A stretch of DNA of 64,000 nt from Dyella_B acidisoli (GCF_049532895.1 NZ_CP064031.1:310001-374000); one strand, 5' to 3'; positions 35,481 to 45,108 are shown, numbered from the stretch's first letter. Made by a program: numbers and translations. The notes: a model not told the origin generated them from the letters alone.

Positions 35481-35699
35481 TTACCGCTTCGAAAACAGTC
35501 CACCCAGTGCCAGCAGCGCACCCACCACGATGCCGCTGATACCCAGCCACTGTGGAATCGCCTTGTCTTGCGTAGCGGTGAACTTGGCCGACCCGATCTG
35601 GAGCAAGGTATCGGTTTGCGTATAGCTGGCGTGGCCGAACACTACCCACAAGCCGCCGACCAGAAGCACGAGCCCAAGAATGAGCAGAATGGAACGCAT
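35481..35699 (-). CDS. DUF3185-type small membrane protein
   Basis: A 72-aa protein with two helices (ILLILGLVLLVGGLWVVFGH and GISGIVVGALLALGGLF) separated by a short polar segment (ASYTQTDTLLQIGSAKFTATQDKAIPQW). The layout and the GSAKFTAT.. loop resemble the DUF3185 family of unknown function. Monocistronic, with unrelated neighbours on both sides. Confidence 0.72.
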   Translation of the reverse strand: MRSILLILGLVLLVGGLWVVFGHASYTQTDTLLQIGSAKFTATQDKAIPQWLGISGIVVGALLALGGLFSKR

Positions 35700-35805
35700 G
35701 GTTCAATCCACGGAAAAAGGTGAAGCGATCATAGCGGCAACATCATGTGAAAGACGTTGCGGTACCGGCATGCACCGCAACGTCCTCAGCAAAATTTCAT
35801 GCTCG

Positions 35806-37125
35806 CTAGAACTTGTAGTCGATCATCAGCCGGTTGTAGACAAAGGTCTTGTTGGTCGGATTGAGATTGTCGATACCGCCATTGGACAGCTCCCAGCGGT
35901 TGCGCAGCGTCAGTCCTTTGAGGGCGCCGTCCAGGTGGTAGATCACGTCGAAATACAGGTCGTGGCTGTTGCCGCGGAAATAGGTCATGTATTTCGCATA
36001 AGCGGTGGTCAGCTCGAGTTTCTTGTCGAAGAGGTCGTAAGTGAATTTGCCTTTCCAGGCGCGGCCTGGGCCGGCTTCGATCAGGCCGCGGATCATCGAG
36101 GTGGTGAACAGCGGATCAGTGCCGTAGTTGGAGGTGTAGGGCGAAATCAACGCACCACCGCCGACGGCGCCTTCTTCGTGCGCCACTTTGTTGTAGAAGA
36201 TGTCGAAGCGGCCATTGGGAATCACCACGCCGATATCGCCGCCGATGACACGGCTTTTCACGTGATTGCCGGCAGTGCCGAACAGCTTGGTGTCGGTTTC
36301 CGTGAAGCGGTTGTCCGAGCCGTCATTCTGCGCGAGGTATTGCGCGCCGATCACCGGGTTGAAGCCACTGCCTGTGTCGATAACGTAGCTGCCTACTGCA
36401 TAGGCGGTGCGCGCGAAGTGCATGAAATCGTAGTAACGCAGCTGTGCGTTCAGCCCGCCGTTGACATACGTAGTGCCACCTTCCCAGGTGCCGGGTGCGG
36501 AACGCGCATGCAGTGGCAGTGACCCGTTGTTGCCGTACATCGAGTCGCCGTCGTACTTCGACGGGTAATACAGATTGTCCGCATACATTTCGTACGAGGT
36601 GCGGCTCTTCCAGCTGTATTCGCGCACGGCGAACAGATTCCAGCCGGGCAGCGGCGTGATCTGCACCTTCAATGCGTTGTACGAGGAAGGAATGATGCGT
36701 GAATCGTTGTTGCCCATCCAGGGGTCATCGGCAAGGTACTGATAGCCGCCGCGGAACAAGAACATGCCGTTTTGATATTGCAGATACGCCTGGCTGAAAG
36801 TGCCGATGGAATTGTTCGGCCCGGCCAGCGTGGTGTCGATCTTGGCAAGTTCGCTTGAATGCGTGCCGAGCGAATTGACCGTCGCGAACGAGCCGCCCAC
36901 GCTGAAGCCGGTAAGAAACGTTCCGGTCTGCGCATTGATCAGCGCGCCAACGGAAAAAGCGCTGGCGTTCGGTACGGTCTTGCTGTCGTAGAGTCGGTTG
37001 AAGTTGTAGAGGCGCAGGTCGCCGTCCACGTGGCCATTGCTGAAAATGTCATCGTCCGCGTGTGCGGCTGTGCTTGCCGCGAACAGGCAAAACATGGCGG
37101 CGGCGAGCGCCCTCGGCTTCATCAT
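35806..37125 (-). CDS. OprD-family outer-membrane porin
   Basis: 439 aa. Signal peptide MMKPRALAAAMFCLFAASTA, cleavage near AAHADDD. The mature chain opens HVDGDLRLYNFNRLYDSKTV and shows the OprD-type FLTGFSVGGSFATVNSLGTHSSELAKIDTT, QAYLQYQNGMFLFRGGYQYLA and a terminal MIDYKF ending in Phe. OprD porins admit basic amino acids, peptides or small organic acids; the substrate here is open. The ATG at 37123-37125 is supported by GGGGAGA upstream. Confidence 0.87.
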   Translation of the reverse strand: MMKPRALAAAMFCLFAASTAAHADDDIFSNGHVDGDLRLYNFNRLYDSKTVPNASAFSVGALINAQTGTFLTGFSVGGSFATVNSLGTHSSELAKIDTTLAGPNNSIGTFSQAYLQYQNGMFLFRGGYQYLADDPWMGNNDSRIIPSSYNALKVQITPLPGWNLFAVREYSWKSRTSYEMYADNLYYPSKYDGDSMYGNNGSLPLHARSAPGTWEGGTTYVNGGLNAQLRYYDFMHFARTAYAVGSYVIDTGSGFNPVIGAQYLAQNDGSDNRFTETDTKLFGTAGNHVKSRVIGGDIGVVIPNGRFDIFYNKVAHEEGAVGGGALISPYTSNYGTDPLFTTSMIRGLIEAGPGRAWKGKFTYDLFDKKLELTTAYAKYMTYFRGNSHDLYFDVIYHLDGALKGLTLRNRWELSNGGIDNLNPTNKTFVYNRLMIDYKF

Positions 37126-37273
37126 GCTGATTTTCTCCCCGTGAAACGGCGCGAATCGCGCCCCGGTGCTGCCCCTGGCCAGCGTTATGTAGTCGAGTAT
37201 ATGGCGACTTCCGGTGAAGGCGTTGTGCCGAATAGCACTAAGAGGCTGCTTCAAGCCGCATGGAGAGCCGTGT

Positions 37274-38068
37274 TTAGCGGTGGGTGCCGAGGATCACGCT
37301 CGATGCCTTGACGATAACCACCACCGGTACGCCGTCCTTGAGCCCCAGCTCTGACACGCTTTCCGCCGTGACGACGGCGCTCATCACATGGCCGCCGGTC
37401 AACTGGACACGCACGTCGGCATTCACCGGTCCCTCGATGACGTGCGTGACGGTGCCGGGGAATTGGTTGCGTGCCGACAAGCGCATGCCTTCGTCGGGCA
37501 AGGCCAGCAGCACGGAGGAGGCTTTGATCAATGCGATGGCCTCGCTGCCGGGCTTAAGGCCAAGGTTCTCCGTGCTTTCGCTGGTGACCGTGGCAACCAT
37601 GCGCTCGCCGCCAGGGAGTTCCAGTTCCACCGTGTCGTTGACGACACCTTTGTGGATGGCTGCCACGCGGCCGGAAAACTGATTGCGGGCGCTGGTTCGG
37701 AACATGAGGCTCATGATCAGCTCAATGTCGGTGGCGGGGGCTTCGGTCAAGGTCTCGAATTGCTCGAGGAATCGACTATGCACCTTTTCCAGCGCAGCGA
37801 ACGTTTCGATCAAACGTCGACCGCGTTCGGTCAGGTGCGTACCGCCACCACCTTTGCCGCCGGCAGCACGTGTAACCAGGGGCTCGTCCGCCAGGTTGTT
37901 CATGGCGTCGATCGCATCCCATGCGCCTTTGTAGCTCATGCCCACGGCGCGCGCCGCGGCGGTAATCGAGCCGGTCTCGCCGATCTTGGCCAAGAGAGCA
38001 ATACGGTCGGTGCCACCCAGTGCCCGATCGCCTACCTGTAGCGACAGCATGCCTTTGAGCTTGAACAT
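37274..38068 (-). CDS. modE: ModE-type molybdate-responsive regulator
   Basis: 264 aa. N-terminal LysR-like winged helix (ALLAKIGETGSITAAARAVGMSYKGAWDAIDAMNNL, then KGGGGTHLTERGRRLIE), then two TOBE/MopI molybdate-binding domains (SARNQFSGRVAAIHKGVVND..., SARNQFPGTVTHVIEGPVNA...). ModE represses molybdate uptake genes when molybdate is bound. No modABC lies beside it. The ATG at 38066-38068 (MFKLKGML) has AGGT upstream; the frame is open to 38188. Confidence 0.92.
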   Translation of the reverse strand: MFKLKGMLSLQVGDRALGGTDRIALLAKIGETGSITAAARAVGMSYKGAWDAIDAMNNLADEPLVTRAAGGKGGGGTHLTERGRRLIETFAALEKVHSRFLEQFETLTEAPATDIELIMSLMFRTSARNQFSGRVAAIHKGVVNDTVELELPGGERMVATVTSESTENLGLKPGSEAIALIKASSVLLALPDEGMRLSARNQFPGTVTHVIEGPVNADVRVQLTGGHVMSAVVTAESVSELGLKDGVPVVVIVKASSVILGTHR

Positions 38069-38184
38069 CGTCGCACCTGCCTGTGGGGGAGAGGGCTGAC
38101 CGGCGCAGAGTCTAGCCAAAGGCAGGCGTAGTGGGTGGGGCATGTTTGGCCGGGGCGCATGCATGCGGCCCCGGCCAGAGAAGG

Positions 38185-39687
38185 TCAACGCGCGTAATCG
38201 TAGTAATCGATGCCCAGATCCTGGAACGCCGCTTCATACGTATCGCCCGTGCGGGCAATCACGAACTGATCGCGCGGCGGCACATCGAGCTCGACGTTGT
38301 AACCGTCGTGCAGCGCTTCGTACTGCTCGCGGGTGAGATCGGTCGATACGGCCAGTGCCTCGCGGAAGCCGATTTTCGCTGCCGCTTCGCGCCATGCCGG
38401 TGCCACACGCAAAGGAATCGCCTCGGACGCATCGCCGCTGCCGTAGCCGATGGCATACAGCTTGGCGCCAGTCCAGTCGGCATTGTCTTCCAGCGCATGC
38501 TCGAAGCCTGCGGCGATCCATGCCGGCAGCGCGGCAGTGTAGAGATTGCCCAGCTCCATCGCCCAATCGGTGCCCAGATTCACGCGCGTAGCGAGTAGCT
38601 GCTGGAACGCGGCGCTCTTACGCACGATGCCCGATAGCTTGGTGGTGAGCGGATGGGGCTCCTGCGCGGCTTCTGCGTGGCTTCCGCCGCGCACGAATTC
38701 GCCGAACAGATCCGGCTGGTTACGGCATTCCTGGATCACCGCATCCGGCGCCACACCGGCCTGCTCGCACAGTGCCAGGAATTGGGCATTCGGCTGCGGT
38801 GCGCGAGCGAGCGCACGCGCATAAATGAAGGCCAGCGCCTGCAACGGCATCATGTGATAAGGCCGATGGAAGAACAGGCCGCTCGCGCCTTCGAGGAAGT
38901 CGAGGTCGGACACGCCGAGCCGTTCGATCATCGCGTCAGTGGCTTGGCCCACTTCGTCCAGGTAGGCGAAGGTGGAGTATTTGCCGCTGAAGATGGGAAA
39001 ATCATGCAAGCGCGGATGGCGCTTGCCGTAGTCGTGGTGAAAGTGGCGGCGGAACGGCTTGCGGAAATCCGGGCCGCGGTAGTCCGAAGCGCTGCCGGCA
39101 TTGGCCAGGTCCACTTCGAATAGCTTGGGGTCCGCTTCCACCAGCATCGCCACCGCGCCGGCGCCTTGCGTCTGCTCACCGCTGGAGCCGCGTTCGTATT
39201 CGGCGATGTCGCTGCACACCACGATCGCCTGCCGGCCTTGCGCGTCGAAAGCGACGTAGCGCAGTGCGCTCTTCAGCGCGTACACGCCACCAAGGCAGGC
39301 GTGCTTGAATTCGGGCACTTCCAGTTGACGGGAAAGACGCGGCAGACCCTGGCGCTCCAGCTCGCTATCCACCATGCCGCGCACGATCACCGCGCCAGCG
39401 GAGTTGTCCTTGCTGCTCTCCGTGCCGAGCGCGAGCTGGCCGATGTTGCGCGGATCGATGTTGTAGTTGCGGATCAGTCGCAGCACGGCGGTGGCCGCCA
39501 TGGTGTAGGCATCTTCATATGCTGCCGGCTGACGGAAGCTGCGGCCGACCACGGCTTGAACCTTGTCCCAGGAGTTGCCTGTCCATTCGCACCAATCGCG
39601 CAGGGATACGCGCGGTCGGGGTACATACAGGCTCATGCCGCTCACGCCAGGGTTGCGTCGTGCTGCCGTATCGTTCGCTGTATTCAA
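38185..39687 (-). CDS. Hydroxymethylglutaryl-CoA synthase family protein
   Basis: About 500 aa, thiolase-fold. It has the opening SLYVPRPRVSLRDWCEWTGNS, the nucleophile Cys in EFKHACLGGVYALKSAL, QGAGAVAMLVE, and the His in LFFHRPYHMMPLQAL. HMG-CoA synthases condense acetyl-CoA with acetoacetyl-CoA; relatives act in polyketide beta-branching. No other mevalonate or polyketide gene is adjacent. The start is uncertain: the TTG at 39685-39687 has GAGGA about 9 nt upstream and restores the usual first strand (PGVSGMSLYVP); the ATG at 39634-39636 would truncate it. Confidence 0.82.
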   Translation of the reverse strand: MNTANDTAARRNPGVSGMSLYVPRPRVSLRDWCEWTGNSWDKVQAVVGRSFRQPAAYEDAYTMAATAVLRLIRNYNIDPRNIGQLALGTESSKDNSAGAVIVRGMVDSELERQGLPRLSRQLEVPEFKHACLGGVYALKSALRYVAFDAQGRQAIVVCSDIAEYERGSSGEQTQGAGAVAMLVEADPKLFEVDLANAGSASDYRGPDFRKPFRRHFHHDYGKRHPRLHDFPIFSGKYSTFAYLDEVGQATDAMIERLGVSDLDFLEGASGLFFHRPYHMMPLQALAFIYARALARAPQPNAQFLALCEQAGVAPDAVIQECRNQPDLFGEFVRGGSHAEAAQEPHPLTTKLSGIVRKSAAFQQLLATRVNLGTDWAMELGNLYTAALPAWIAAGFEHALEDNADWTGAKLYAIGYGSGDASEAIPLRVAPAWREAAAKIGFREALAVSTDLTREQYEALHDGYNVELDVPPRDQFVIARTGDTYEAAFQDLGIDYYDYAR

Positions 39688-39994
39688 AACCAGTGGTCCT
39701 CGGTAGGGGCGGGGCAAGGCCGGCCGCAGTCGCTACGCCCGCGCACACAAAGTGCGCAGGGCATGAGCAATGGGAGCGCGTCGAATGCCGGAATCCGAAG
39801 AACCACAGTGGTTTACGGAAAGCCGTCCAAACGGGAATGATGCGTGCGCCCGGCCGGAACTACGGGATTTTAACCCTTTCTCCATGGCCTGGGCGACATG
39901 ACTTTCGTGAGTGGTAGTCGTGGTGCTGCGCGTTAGTTGCGCTCGTTACCTTTATCCAGCTACGAGCGCAGTGTTCAGTTCAATAAATGCGCGA
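39688..39994. other. Region between the GH13 stop and the HMG-CoA synthase-like gene
   Basis: 307 bp. Holds the leader of the HMG-CoA synthase-like gene on the left and the 3' flank of the GH13 gene on the right. I see no gene, REP copy or clear terminator. Confidence 0.4.
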
Positions 39995-41608
39995 TCAGCA
40001 ACGCGCGAACAGCACGCCGTGCCCGGGAAGATGCAACTGGCCGTTCTGCAGCTGCCCTTGCTGCAGGCCATGCCCGGTGAGCAGCTGTGCTGTGTCGAAG
40101 CCGTTCAAACTCAGCGACTGCGCTGTTTTGCCAAGGTTGAACACTGCCAGCACTTGCTCGCCGCCGTGGCTGCGCACGAAGGCCAATACGGGTTCGGGTA
40201 CATTCAGGAAACGGATGTTGCCACGGCACAGCGCAGATTGCGTGGCGCGCCATTGCATGAAGCGGCGAAAACCGTGCAGCACCGAATCTGTATCGGCTTC
40301 CTGGTTTGCGACGGCGAGCGCCTTGTGTGCTTCATCGATCGGTAGCCACGGCATCGCTTGGCTGAAGCCCGCGAACGAGCTGTCATCCCAGGGCATCGGC
40401 GTGCGGCAGCCATCGCGGCCTTTGAAATTTGGCCAGAACGTAATGCCGTATGGATCACGCAGTGATTCGAACGGTACCTCAGCTTCAGTCAGGCCCAACT
40501 CTTCGCCCTGATAGACACATACCGAACCGCGCAGCGAGCACACCATCGCGGTGAGCAGGTTTGCCAGGCGCGGCGAGGCGTTGCCATTACCCCAGCGCGT
40601 GAGCACACGCTCCACGTCGTGATTGGAAATGGCCCAGCACGGCCAACCTTCGCTGACCTGCGCTTCAAGCTGCTCGACTGTGTTGCGGATGTAGCTGGCG
40701 CTGTAATCGTTGCTGAGCAATTCAAAGCTGTAGCCCATGTGCAGACGATGGCCGCGCGTGTATTCGGCCATCGTCGCCAGCGAATCTTCCGAGGAAATTT
40801 CACCGAGCGTGACGGCGCGTGGATAGCGGTCGAGCAGCGCGCGCAGATCCTGCAGGAACTCCAGGTTTTCCGGCTGCGTGTTGTTGTACAGGTGATATTG
40901 GAACGCGTACGGATTGTCCGGGCTGAAACCGCGACCCACACGCTTTTCCTTCGGCTTGGGTGGGTTGTCGCGCAGCAGCTTGTCGTGGAAGCAGAAGTTG
41001 ATCGCGTCCAGGCGTAGGCCATCCACACCCTTGTCCAGCCAGAAGCGCACGTTGTCGAGCACCGCAGCACGCACATCCGGATGATGAAAATTCACATCCG
41101 GCTGCGAGGCGAGAAAGTTATGCAGGTAATACTGGCCGCGTCGCGGTTCCCACTGCCACGCGGAGCCGCCGAAGATCGACAGCCAATTGTTCGGTGGGCT
41201 GCCATCGGGTTTCGCATCGGCCCAGACGTACCAATCGACCTTCGGGTTGTGCTGGTTTTCGCGGCTTTCCTTGAACCACGCGTGCTGGTCGGAGGTGTGG
41301 CTGAGCACCTGGTCGATCATCACTTTCAGGCCCAGGCTGTGTGCCTTGGCAAGCAGGCGGTCGAAATCCTCGAGCGTGCCGAACAGCGGGTCCACGTCGC
41401 GGTAATCAGCAATGTCGTAGCCGAAATCGGCCATCGGCGAACGGAAGAACGGCGCGACCCAAATCGCATCCACACCCAGGCTCGCCACGTAATCCAGCCG
41501 TTGGATGATGCCCGGCAGGTCGCCCACGCCGTCGCCGTTGGTGTCCAGAAAGCTGCGTGGATAGATCTGATAGATGACGGCGCCGCGCCACCAGGATGCA
41601 TCGGTCAT
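39995..41608 (-). CDS. Cytoplasmic GH13 alpha-glucosidase (oligo-1,6-glucosidase type)
   Basis: 537 aa without a signal peptide. Opens WWRGAVIYQIYPRSFLDTNGDGVGDLPGI, the GH13 oligosaccharide-hydrolase signature. The catalytic nucleophile is Asp in GLRLDAINF, the acid Glu in LGEISSED and the stabilising Asp in ISNHDVER; DQVLSHTSDQH is conserved region I. It likely hydrolyses maltose, isomaltose or short alpha-glucans after import. The ATG at 41606-41608 is preceded by AGGGA. It diverges from the TonB receptor gene, with a LacI-type box in the shared upstream region. Confidence 0.92.
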   Translation of the reverse strand: MTDASWWRGAVIYQIYPRSFLDTNGDGVGDLPGIIQRLDYVASLGVDAIWVAPFFRSPMADFGYDIADYRDVDPLFGTLEDFDRLLAKAHSLGLKVMIDQVLSHTSDQHAWFKESRENQHNPKVDWYVWADAKPDGSPPNNWLSIFGGSAWQWEPRRGQYYLHNFLASQPDVNFHHPDVRAAVLDNVRFWLDKGVDGLRLDAINFCFHDKLLRDNPPKPKEKRVGRGFSPDNPYAFQYHLYNNTQPENLEFLQDLRALLDRYPRAVTLGEISSEDSLATMAEYTRGHRLHMGYSFELLSNDYSASYIRNTVEQLEAQVSEGWPCWAISNHDVERVLTRWGNGNASPRLANLLTAMVCSLRGSVCVYQGEELGLTEAEVPFESLRDPYGITFWPNFKGRDGCRTPMPWDDSSFAGFSQAMPWLPIDEAHKALAVANQEADTDSVLHGFRRFMQWRATQSALCRGNIRFLNVPEPVLAFVRSHGGEQVLAVFNLGKTAQSLSLNGFDTAQLLTGHGLQQGQLQNGQLHLPGHGVLFARC

Positions 41609-41709
41609 TTGCAACGGTTTCCCTGTAAAGCCGAAAACTTGCCGGCTCTGCTTCGTTACTTTTTTACGGGCAAGACCTGCTCGCGTGCCGCATCGGTTGT
41701 TTCTTGGTC

Positions 41710-41736
41710 GTCATTCTCGCGAAAGCGGGAATGACG
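41710..41736. repeat. Single REP palindrome, family B
   Basis: TCATTCTCGCGAAAGCGGGAATGA forms a near-perfect stem in the leader of the GH13 gene. Confidence 0.8.
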
Positions 41737-41841
41737 GCAAGGCGAGATCTTCCAACGCGCCAGGCTGAGGTTCCCATGCAGGAGGCAGAGCTTATCGGCG
41801 TGGTGCAGCTTAGTCGTCAGGTTCCTGTTGCTTGCATGGCC

Positions 41842-41855
41842 TGCATACGTATTCA
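41842..41855. promoter_or_regulatory. LacI-type operator, GH13 side
   Basis: TGCATACGTATTCA is a 14-bp imperfect palindrome centred on CG, the pattern of LacI-family operators. It is the exact reverse complement of the box at 42033-42046. It lies about 234 bp upstream of the GH13 start. Confidence 0.68.
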
Positions 41856-42032
41856 TTCGTGCTGCGGTTGCGGCATGAATCGTTCGAAGAAAAACGGAAA
41901 CTGCGCACGCCACGATCGATGCGCGTCGTAAAAAAATGCGTAATCCCTGGATTTCTAGCTGTTTCAACGTAGTAGTGCGTGCATGCAAAGCATCCATGCT
42001 GCGCTGCGATGAACGTCAAGAAGGCCAGGGTA

Positions 42033-42046
42033 TGAATACGTATGCA
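42033..42046. promoter_or_regulatory. LacI-type operator, TonB receptor
   Basis: TGAATACGTATGCA, 148 bp upstream of the receptor GTG. Identical to the box at 51233-51246, which is 149 bp upstream of the six-hairpin gene. Likely bound by the LacI-family regulator encoded at 57425-58465, although the regulator could also be encoded elsewhere. Confidence 0.7.
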
Positions 42047-42193
42047 GGATGTGGTCTGCTTGGAAATACGCGCCCTACCATCCGCTCACGCCGCCGGTTT
42101 CGTCCGTCTGCGTGGGCGCCGACCGTTCCGCGAACTTTGCGTCGGCGGCCAAGAAGAGGCGACTACAAGAAATATTATTTGGGGAGGGGACTC

Positions 42194-45067
42194 GTGATTC
42201 TTAAGCGTAATTTGCTGGTGATGGCTCTTGCTTCGGCCGGTCTCACCATGGCTTTCGGCGTGCAGGCTGCAACGGGTGATACCGGCGCGCAGACGACGCC
42301 CGATGCATCGCAGCAGAGCAATGCCGTCAGCAACAGCAGCACGTCGCAGGCAACCACCAATCCGAAGAGCCAGGCACAGCTGGCGAAGAGCCTGTCCACG
42401 GTGACGGTGACCGGCTTCAGCAGCAGCGTAGAGAAGTCGATCGACTATCAGCGCTATGCCGATACCATCCAAAGCGTGGTTACCGCAGCCGATATCGGCG
42501 GTTTGCCGGATCAATCCATTGCGGACTCGCTGACGCATCTGCCCGGCGTTTCAGCCGAGCGTATTGCGGGCCAGGCATCGCAGATCAATATCCGCGGTCT
42601 GTCGGGTGACTTCATCCTCACCACGCTGGATGGGCGCGAACAGCCTTCGACCAGCGGCACGAACTACATCCAGTTCGATCAGTATCCGTCGGAGCTGATC
42701 AACATGGCGACGGTGTACAAGACATCGCAGGCGTCGCTGATCACCGGTGGTGTGGCGGGCACCATCGCACTGCAGACGGCCAATCCGCTGGAAAATTCCA
42801 AGGACCAGTCGCTCAACATCGACACGCGCGGCAGCTACGACGGTCAGGCGCACGACGTGCCGGGTGCAAATGCGGTCGGTTATCGCCTGAGCGTGGCCTA
42901 TCAGGGCAAGTTCCTCGACAACACGTTGGGCATCGGCCTGGGCTTTGCGGATATGTATCAGCCGCACGTGTCTGAGCAGTTTGTGGGCGAGGCGTCGGAT
43001 GGCAGCCTGTACACGCTGAACAAGAACAGCTCGCAGCAAGCGTATGTGCCGGAAGGCGTGCAATTGCAGCAGAATGGCGGCGAAGAACGTCGTCGTGGCT
43101 ATCTCGGCACAGTGGTGTGGAAACCAACCGAAGAACTGCAGTTGACCGCGGACACGTTCTTCTCGAAGTTCGACAACTCTTCGTTCGGTTATGGCTTCCG
43201 TTCGCAGAATTACTACGGCAACAATGCGCAGATCACCAATCCGGTGCTCAGTTCGCTGGGCACGGTAACTGGCGGTACCGTCAACGGTAGCGGCACTACC
43301 CAGTTCTCCAACGAAACGACGGCCGACAATTACACCGACAACACCAGCGTGTTTTCCGGCGGCCTCAACCTGAAGTGGAACCATGGCAATTGGCACGTCG
43401 AATCCGATGTGTCGCTGTCGCATGCCTCCAGCAACGAGATCAACGTCGACACCACGGCCGATCCTTACACTGGTCTGGGCACCAGCAATCCACAGCTGAT
43501 GGCGCAGTCCGCCAATTTCCAGTTGAAGGGACGCTCCGTCGGCGATTTCTCGGTCGCCAATCCGGGCATCTACACCAACCTCAACGACATGGGGCTGTCG
43601 CGCTACGGTGTATATCCGTACATCTACCACGACAAGGACAAGGCATTCCGCACGGCCGTGCAGTACGACTTGCCGAATAATCCGGTGTTCTCGGCGATCG
43701 AGGCGGGCTTCTATCTCAATAATCACACCTACAATGCGGATCGCGAGGTCTACGTCTACGGTTCGGAGTGGAACACTTCGCCCGTCGCCGGCGAGCCCCC
43801 GCTGACCATCCCGGCCGGCGACGCACAAGTCACCTGCTGGAAGGGCAAATTCAGTGGCTTCCCCTGCTTCCTTACGCTCAACGGCCCGGCCATCCTCGCG
43901 TCGCATGGCATCACGGCGAACCCGGTGAAGAACATCACCGATCAGAGCTGGTCGGAAATCCAGAGCGGTTCGGTCAACGAAAAGACCCGCGACGTGTTCG
44001 TGATGGGCGATATCGATTCGCAGCTGTTCGGTCACGAACTGACCGGCAACGTGGGCATGCGCGTGTCGCGTCAATCGCAGTACAGCTACGGCTTGCAGCA
44101 GGTTGGCAACGGCGAAGGTGTGCTGATCGTCGACGGCAACGGCAACAGCAGCATGGACTACGCGCCAATCAAATCCGGCAAGACCTACACGGACTACCTG
44201 CCATCCACGAACCTGATCTATCACTGGACGGATCAGGATCAGATGCGCTTCGCCGCGTCGAAAGTGCTGTCGCGTCCGCCGATCAACACCATGCTGGCCG
44301 GTGCCGGTTCGTGGGTGTCGAACGGCCAGTACAACGTATGGGGCGGCACCAGTCCGCTGCTGAATCCGCTGCGTGCGACGCAGTACGACCTGGATTACGA
44401 ACACTACTTCGATGATTCCACCGGCGCCGTAACGGCCGGCGTGTTCTTCAAGAAGATCAATTCGTTCATCCAGAACGTCACCTACAACAACTTCGACTTC
44501 GCGGCGGCGGGCATCAAGGTGCCGACCAACCCGGCCACCGGCCAGCCGTATGCGAACGGCCAATACCAGACCTCGTACAACGCCAAGGGTGGCGATGTGC
44601 GCGGTGTCGAAGCCTCGTTCACCAAGACGCACTTCCTGCCGGGCATCTGGTCGGGTCTGGGCTTCGATGCGAACTTGGCACTGACCAACACCAACGTGCA
44701 CAACCCGACCAATCTGGCCGGCCCCACCACGTACATCGGTCTGCCGGGCTTGTCCAAGCGCGTGGCGAGCGCTGCGTTGTTCTATGACAACGGGACGTTC
44801 TCCGCGCGTCTGTCGGCGAACTACCGCTCGTCGTTCCTCTCCAACACGCAGATTGCGGTGACCAACCAGTTGGTGACGTTCGCGGCCGAAACGGTGTACG
44901 ACTTCCAGGCTTCGTACAACATCACCAGCCAGCTGAGTGTGGTCTACCAGATGCTCAATTTGAGCAACCAGCCGACCAAGACCTATTTCGGCGGCAACCC
45001 GCAGCAGACCGGCACGATCCAGTACTTCGGTCGCACCAGCTACTTCGGCGTGAACTTCAAGCTCTAG
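42194..45067 (+). CDS. TonB-dependent receptor for carbohydrate uptake
   Basis: 957 aa. Start GTG at 42194 with GGAGGGGA 8 nt upstream and a signal peptide (VILKRNLLVMALASAGLTMA, cleavage near VQAATGD). TonB box-like STVTVTGFSSS, then a plug domain with ADSLTHLPGVSAERIAGQASQINIRGL, TTLDGREQPS and GGVAGTIALQTANPL. A ~700-residue barrel ends TSYFGVNFKL. The plug style matches the carbohydrate-type receptors of Xanthomonads and Caulobacter. Its position ahead of GH13, GH31, GH39 and an MFS sugar carrier supports oligosaccharide import. Confidence 0.94.
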   Translation: MILKRNLLVMALASAGLTMAFGVQAATGDTGAQTTPDASQQSNAVSNSSTSQATTNPKSQAQLAKSLSTVTVTGFSSSVEKSIDYQRYADTIQSVVTAADIGGLPDQSIADSLTHLPGVSAERIAGQASQINIRGLSGDFILTTLDGREQPSTSGTNYIQFDQYPSELINMATVYKTSQASLITGGVAGTIALQTANPLENSKDQSLNIDTRGSYDGQAHDVPGANAVGYRLSVAYQGKFLDNTLGIGLGFADMYQPHVSEQFVGEASDGSLYTLNKNSSQQAYVPEGVQLQQNGGEERRRGYLGTVVWKPTEELQLTADTFFSKFDNSSFGYGFRSQNYYGNNAQITNPVLSSLGTVTGGTVNGSGTTQFSNETTADNYTDNTSVFSGGLNLKWNHGNWHVESDVSLSHASSNEINVDTTADPYTGLGTSNPQLMAQSANFQLKGRSVGDFSVANPGIYTNLNDMGLSRYGVYPYIYHDKDKAFRTAVQYDLPNNPVFSAIEAGFYLNNHTYNADREVYVYGSEWNTSPVAGEPPLTIPAGDAQVTCWKGKFSGFPCFLTLNGPAILASHGITANPVKNITDQSWSEIQSGSVNEKTRDVFVMGDIDSQLFGHELTGNVGMRVSRQSQYSYGLQQVGNGEGVLIVDGNGNSSMDYAPIKSGKTYTDYLPSTNLIYHWTDQDQMRFAASKVLSRPPINTMLAGAGSWVSNGQYNVWGGTSPLLNPLRATQYDLDYEHYFDDSTGAVTAGVFFKKINSFIQNVTYNNFDFAAAGIKVPTNPATGQPYANGQYQTSYNAKGGDVRGVEASFTKTHFLPGIWSGLGFDANLALTNTNVHNPTNLAGPTTYIGLPGLSKRVASAALFYDNGTFSARLSANYRSSFLSNTQIAVTNQLVTFAAETVYDFQASYNITSQLSVVYQMLNLSNQPTKTYFGGNPQQTGTIQYFGRTSYFGVNFKL

Positions 45068-45077
45068 GCCTAGCAAC

Positions 45078-45108
45078 GTGCCGGGCACCCTCCTGTGGTG
45101 CCTGGCAC
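45078..45108 (+). terminator. Stem-loop after the TonB receptor gene
   Basis: GTGCCGGGCACC (45078-45089) pairs with GGTGCCTGGCAC (45097-45108) around a 7-nt loop, 10 nt after the receptor stop. No U-tract follows. May separate high receptor expression from the amylase gene. Confidence 0.5.

Larger units (their letters stand above)
41609..42193. other. 585-bp divergent control region of the sugar locus
   Basis: Lies between the divergent GH13 and TonB-receptor genes. It contains a single REP palindrome (41710-41736), two LacI-type boxes (41842-41855 and 42033-42046), and the receptor ribosome site GGGGAGGGGA at 42181-42190. An open frame continues upstream of the receptor start to 41936 but lacks a signal-peptide-like N-terminus and has no ribosome site. 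Confidence 0.65.

Noticed and set aside
41936..42193. N-terminal extension of the TonB receptor frame
   Set aside because: An 86-codon Arg-rich head would precede a perfect signal peptide; the GTG at 42194 with GGAGGGGA is a far better start, and the head spans an operator.
42551..45088. 845-codon open frame antisense to the TonB receptor
   Set aside because: Mirror frame of a GC-rich gene; the sense strand has a signal peptide, plug motifs and a ribosome site, while the antisense product has no recognisable domain and repetitive V/R/H composition.
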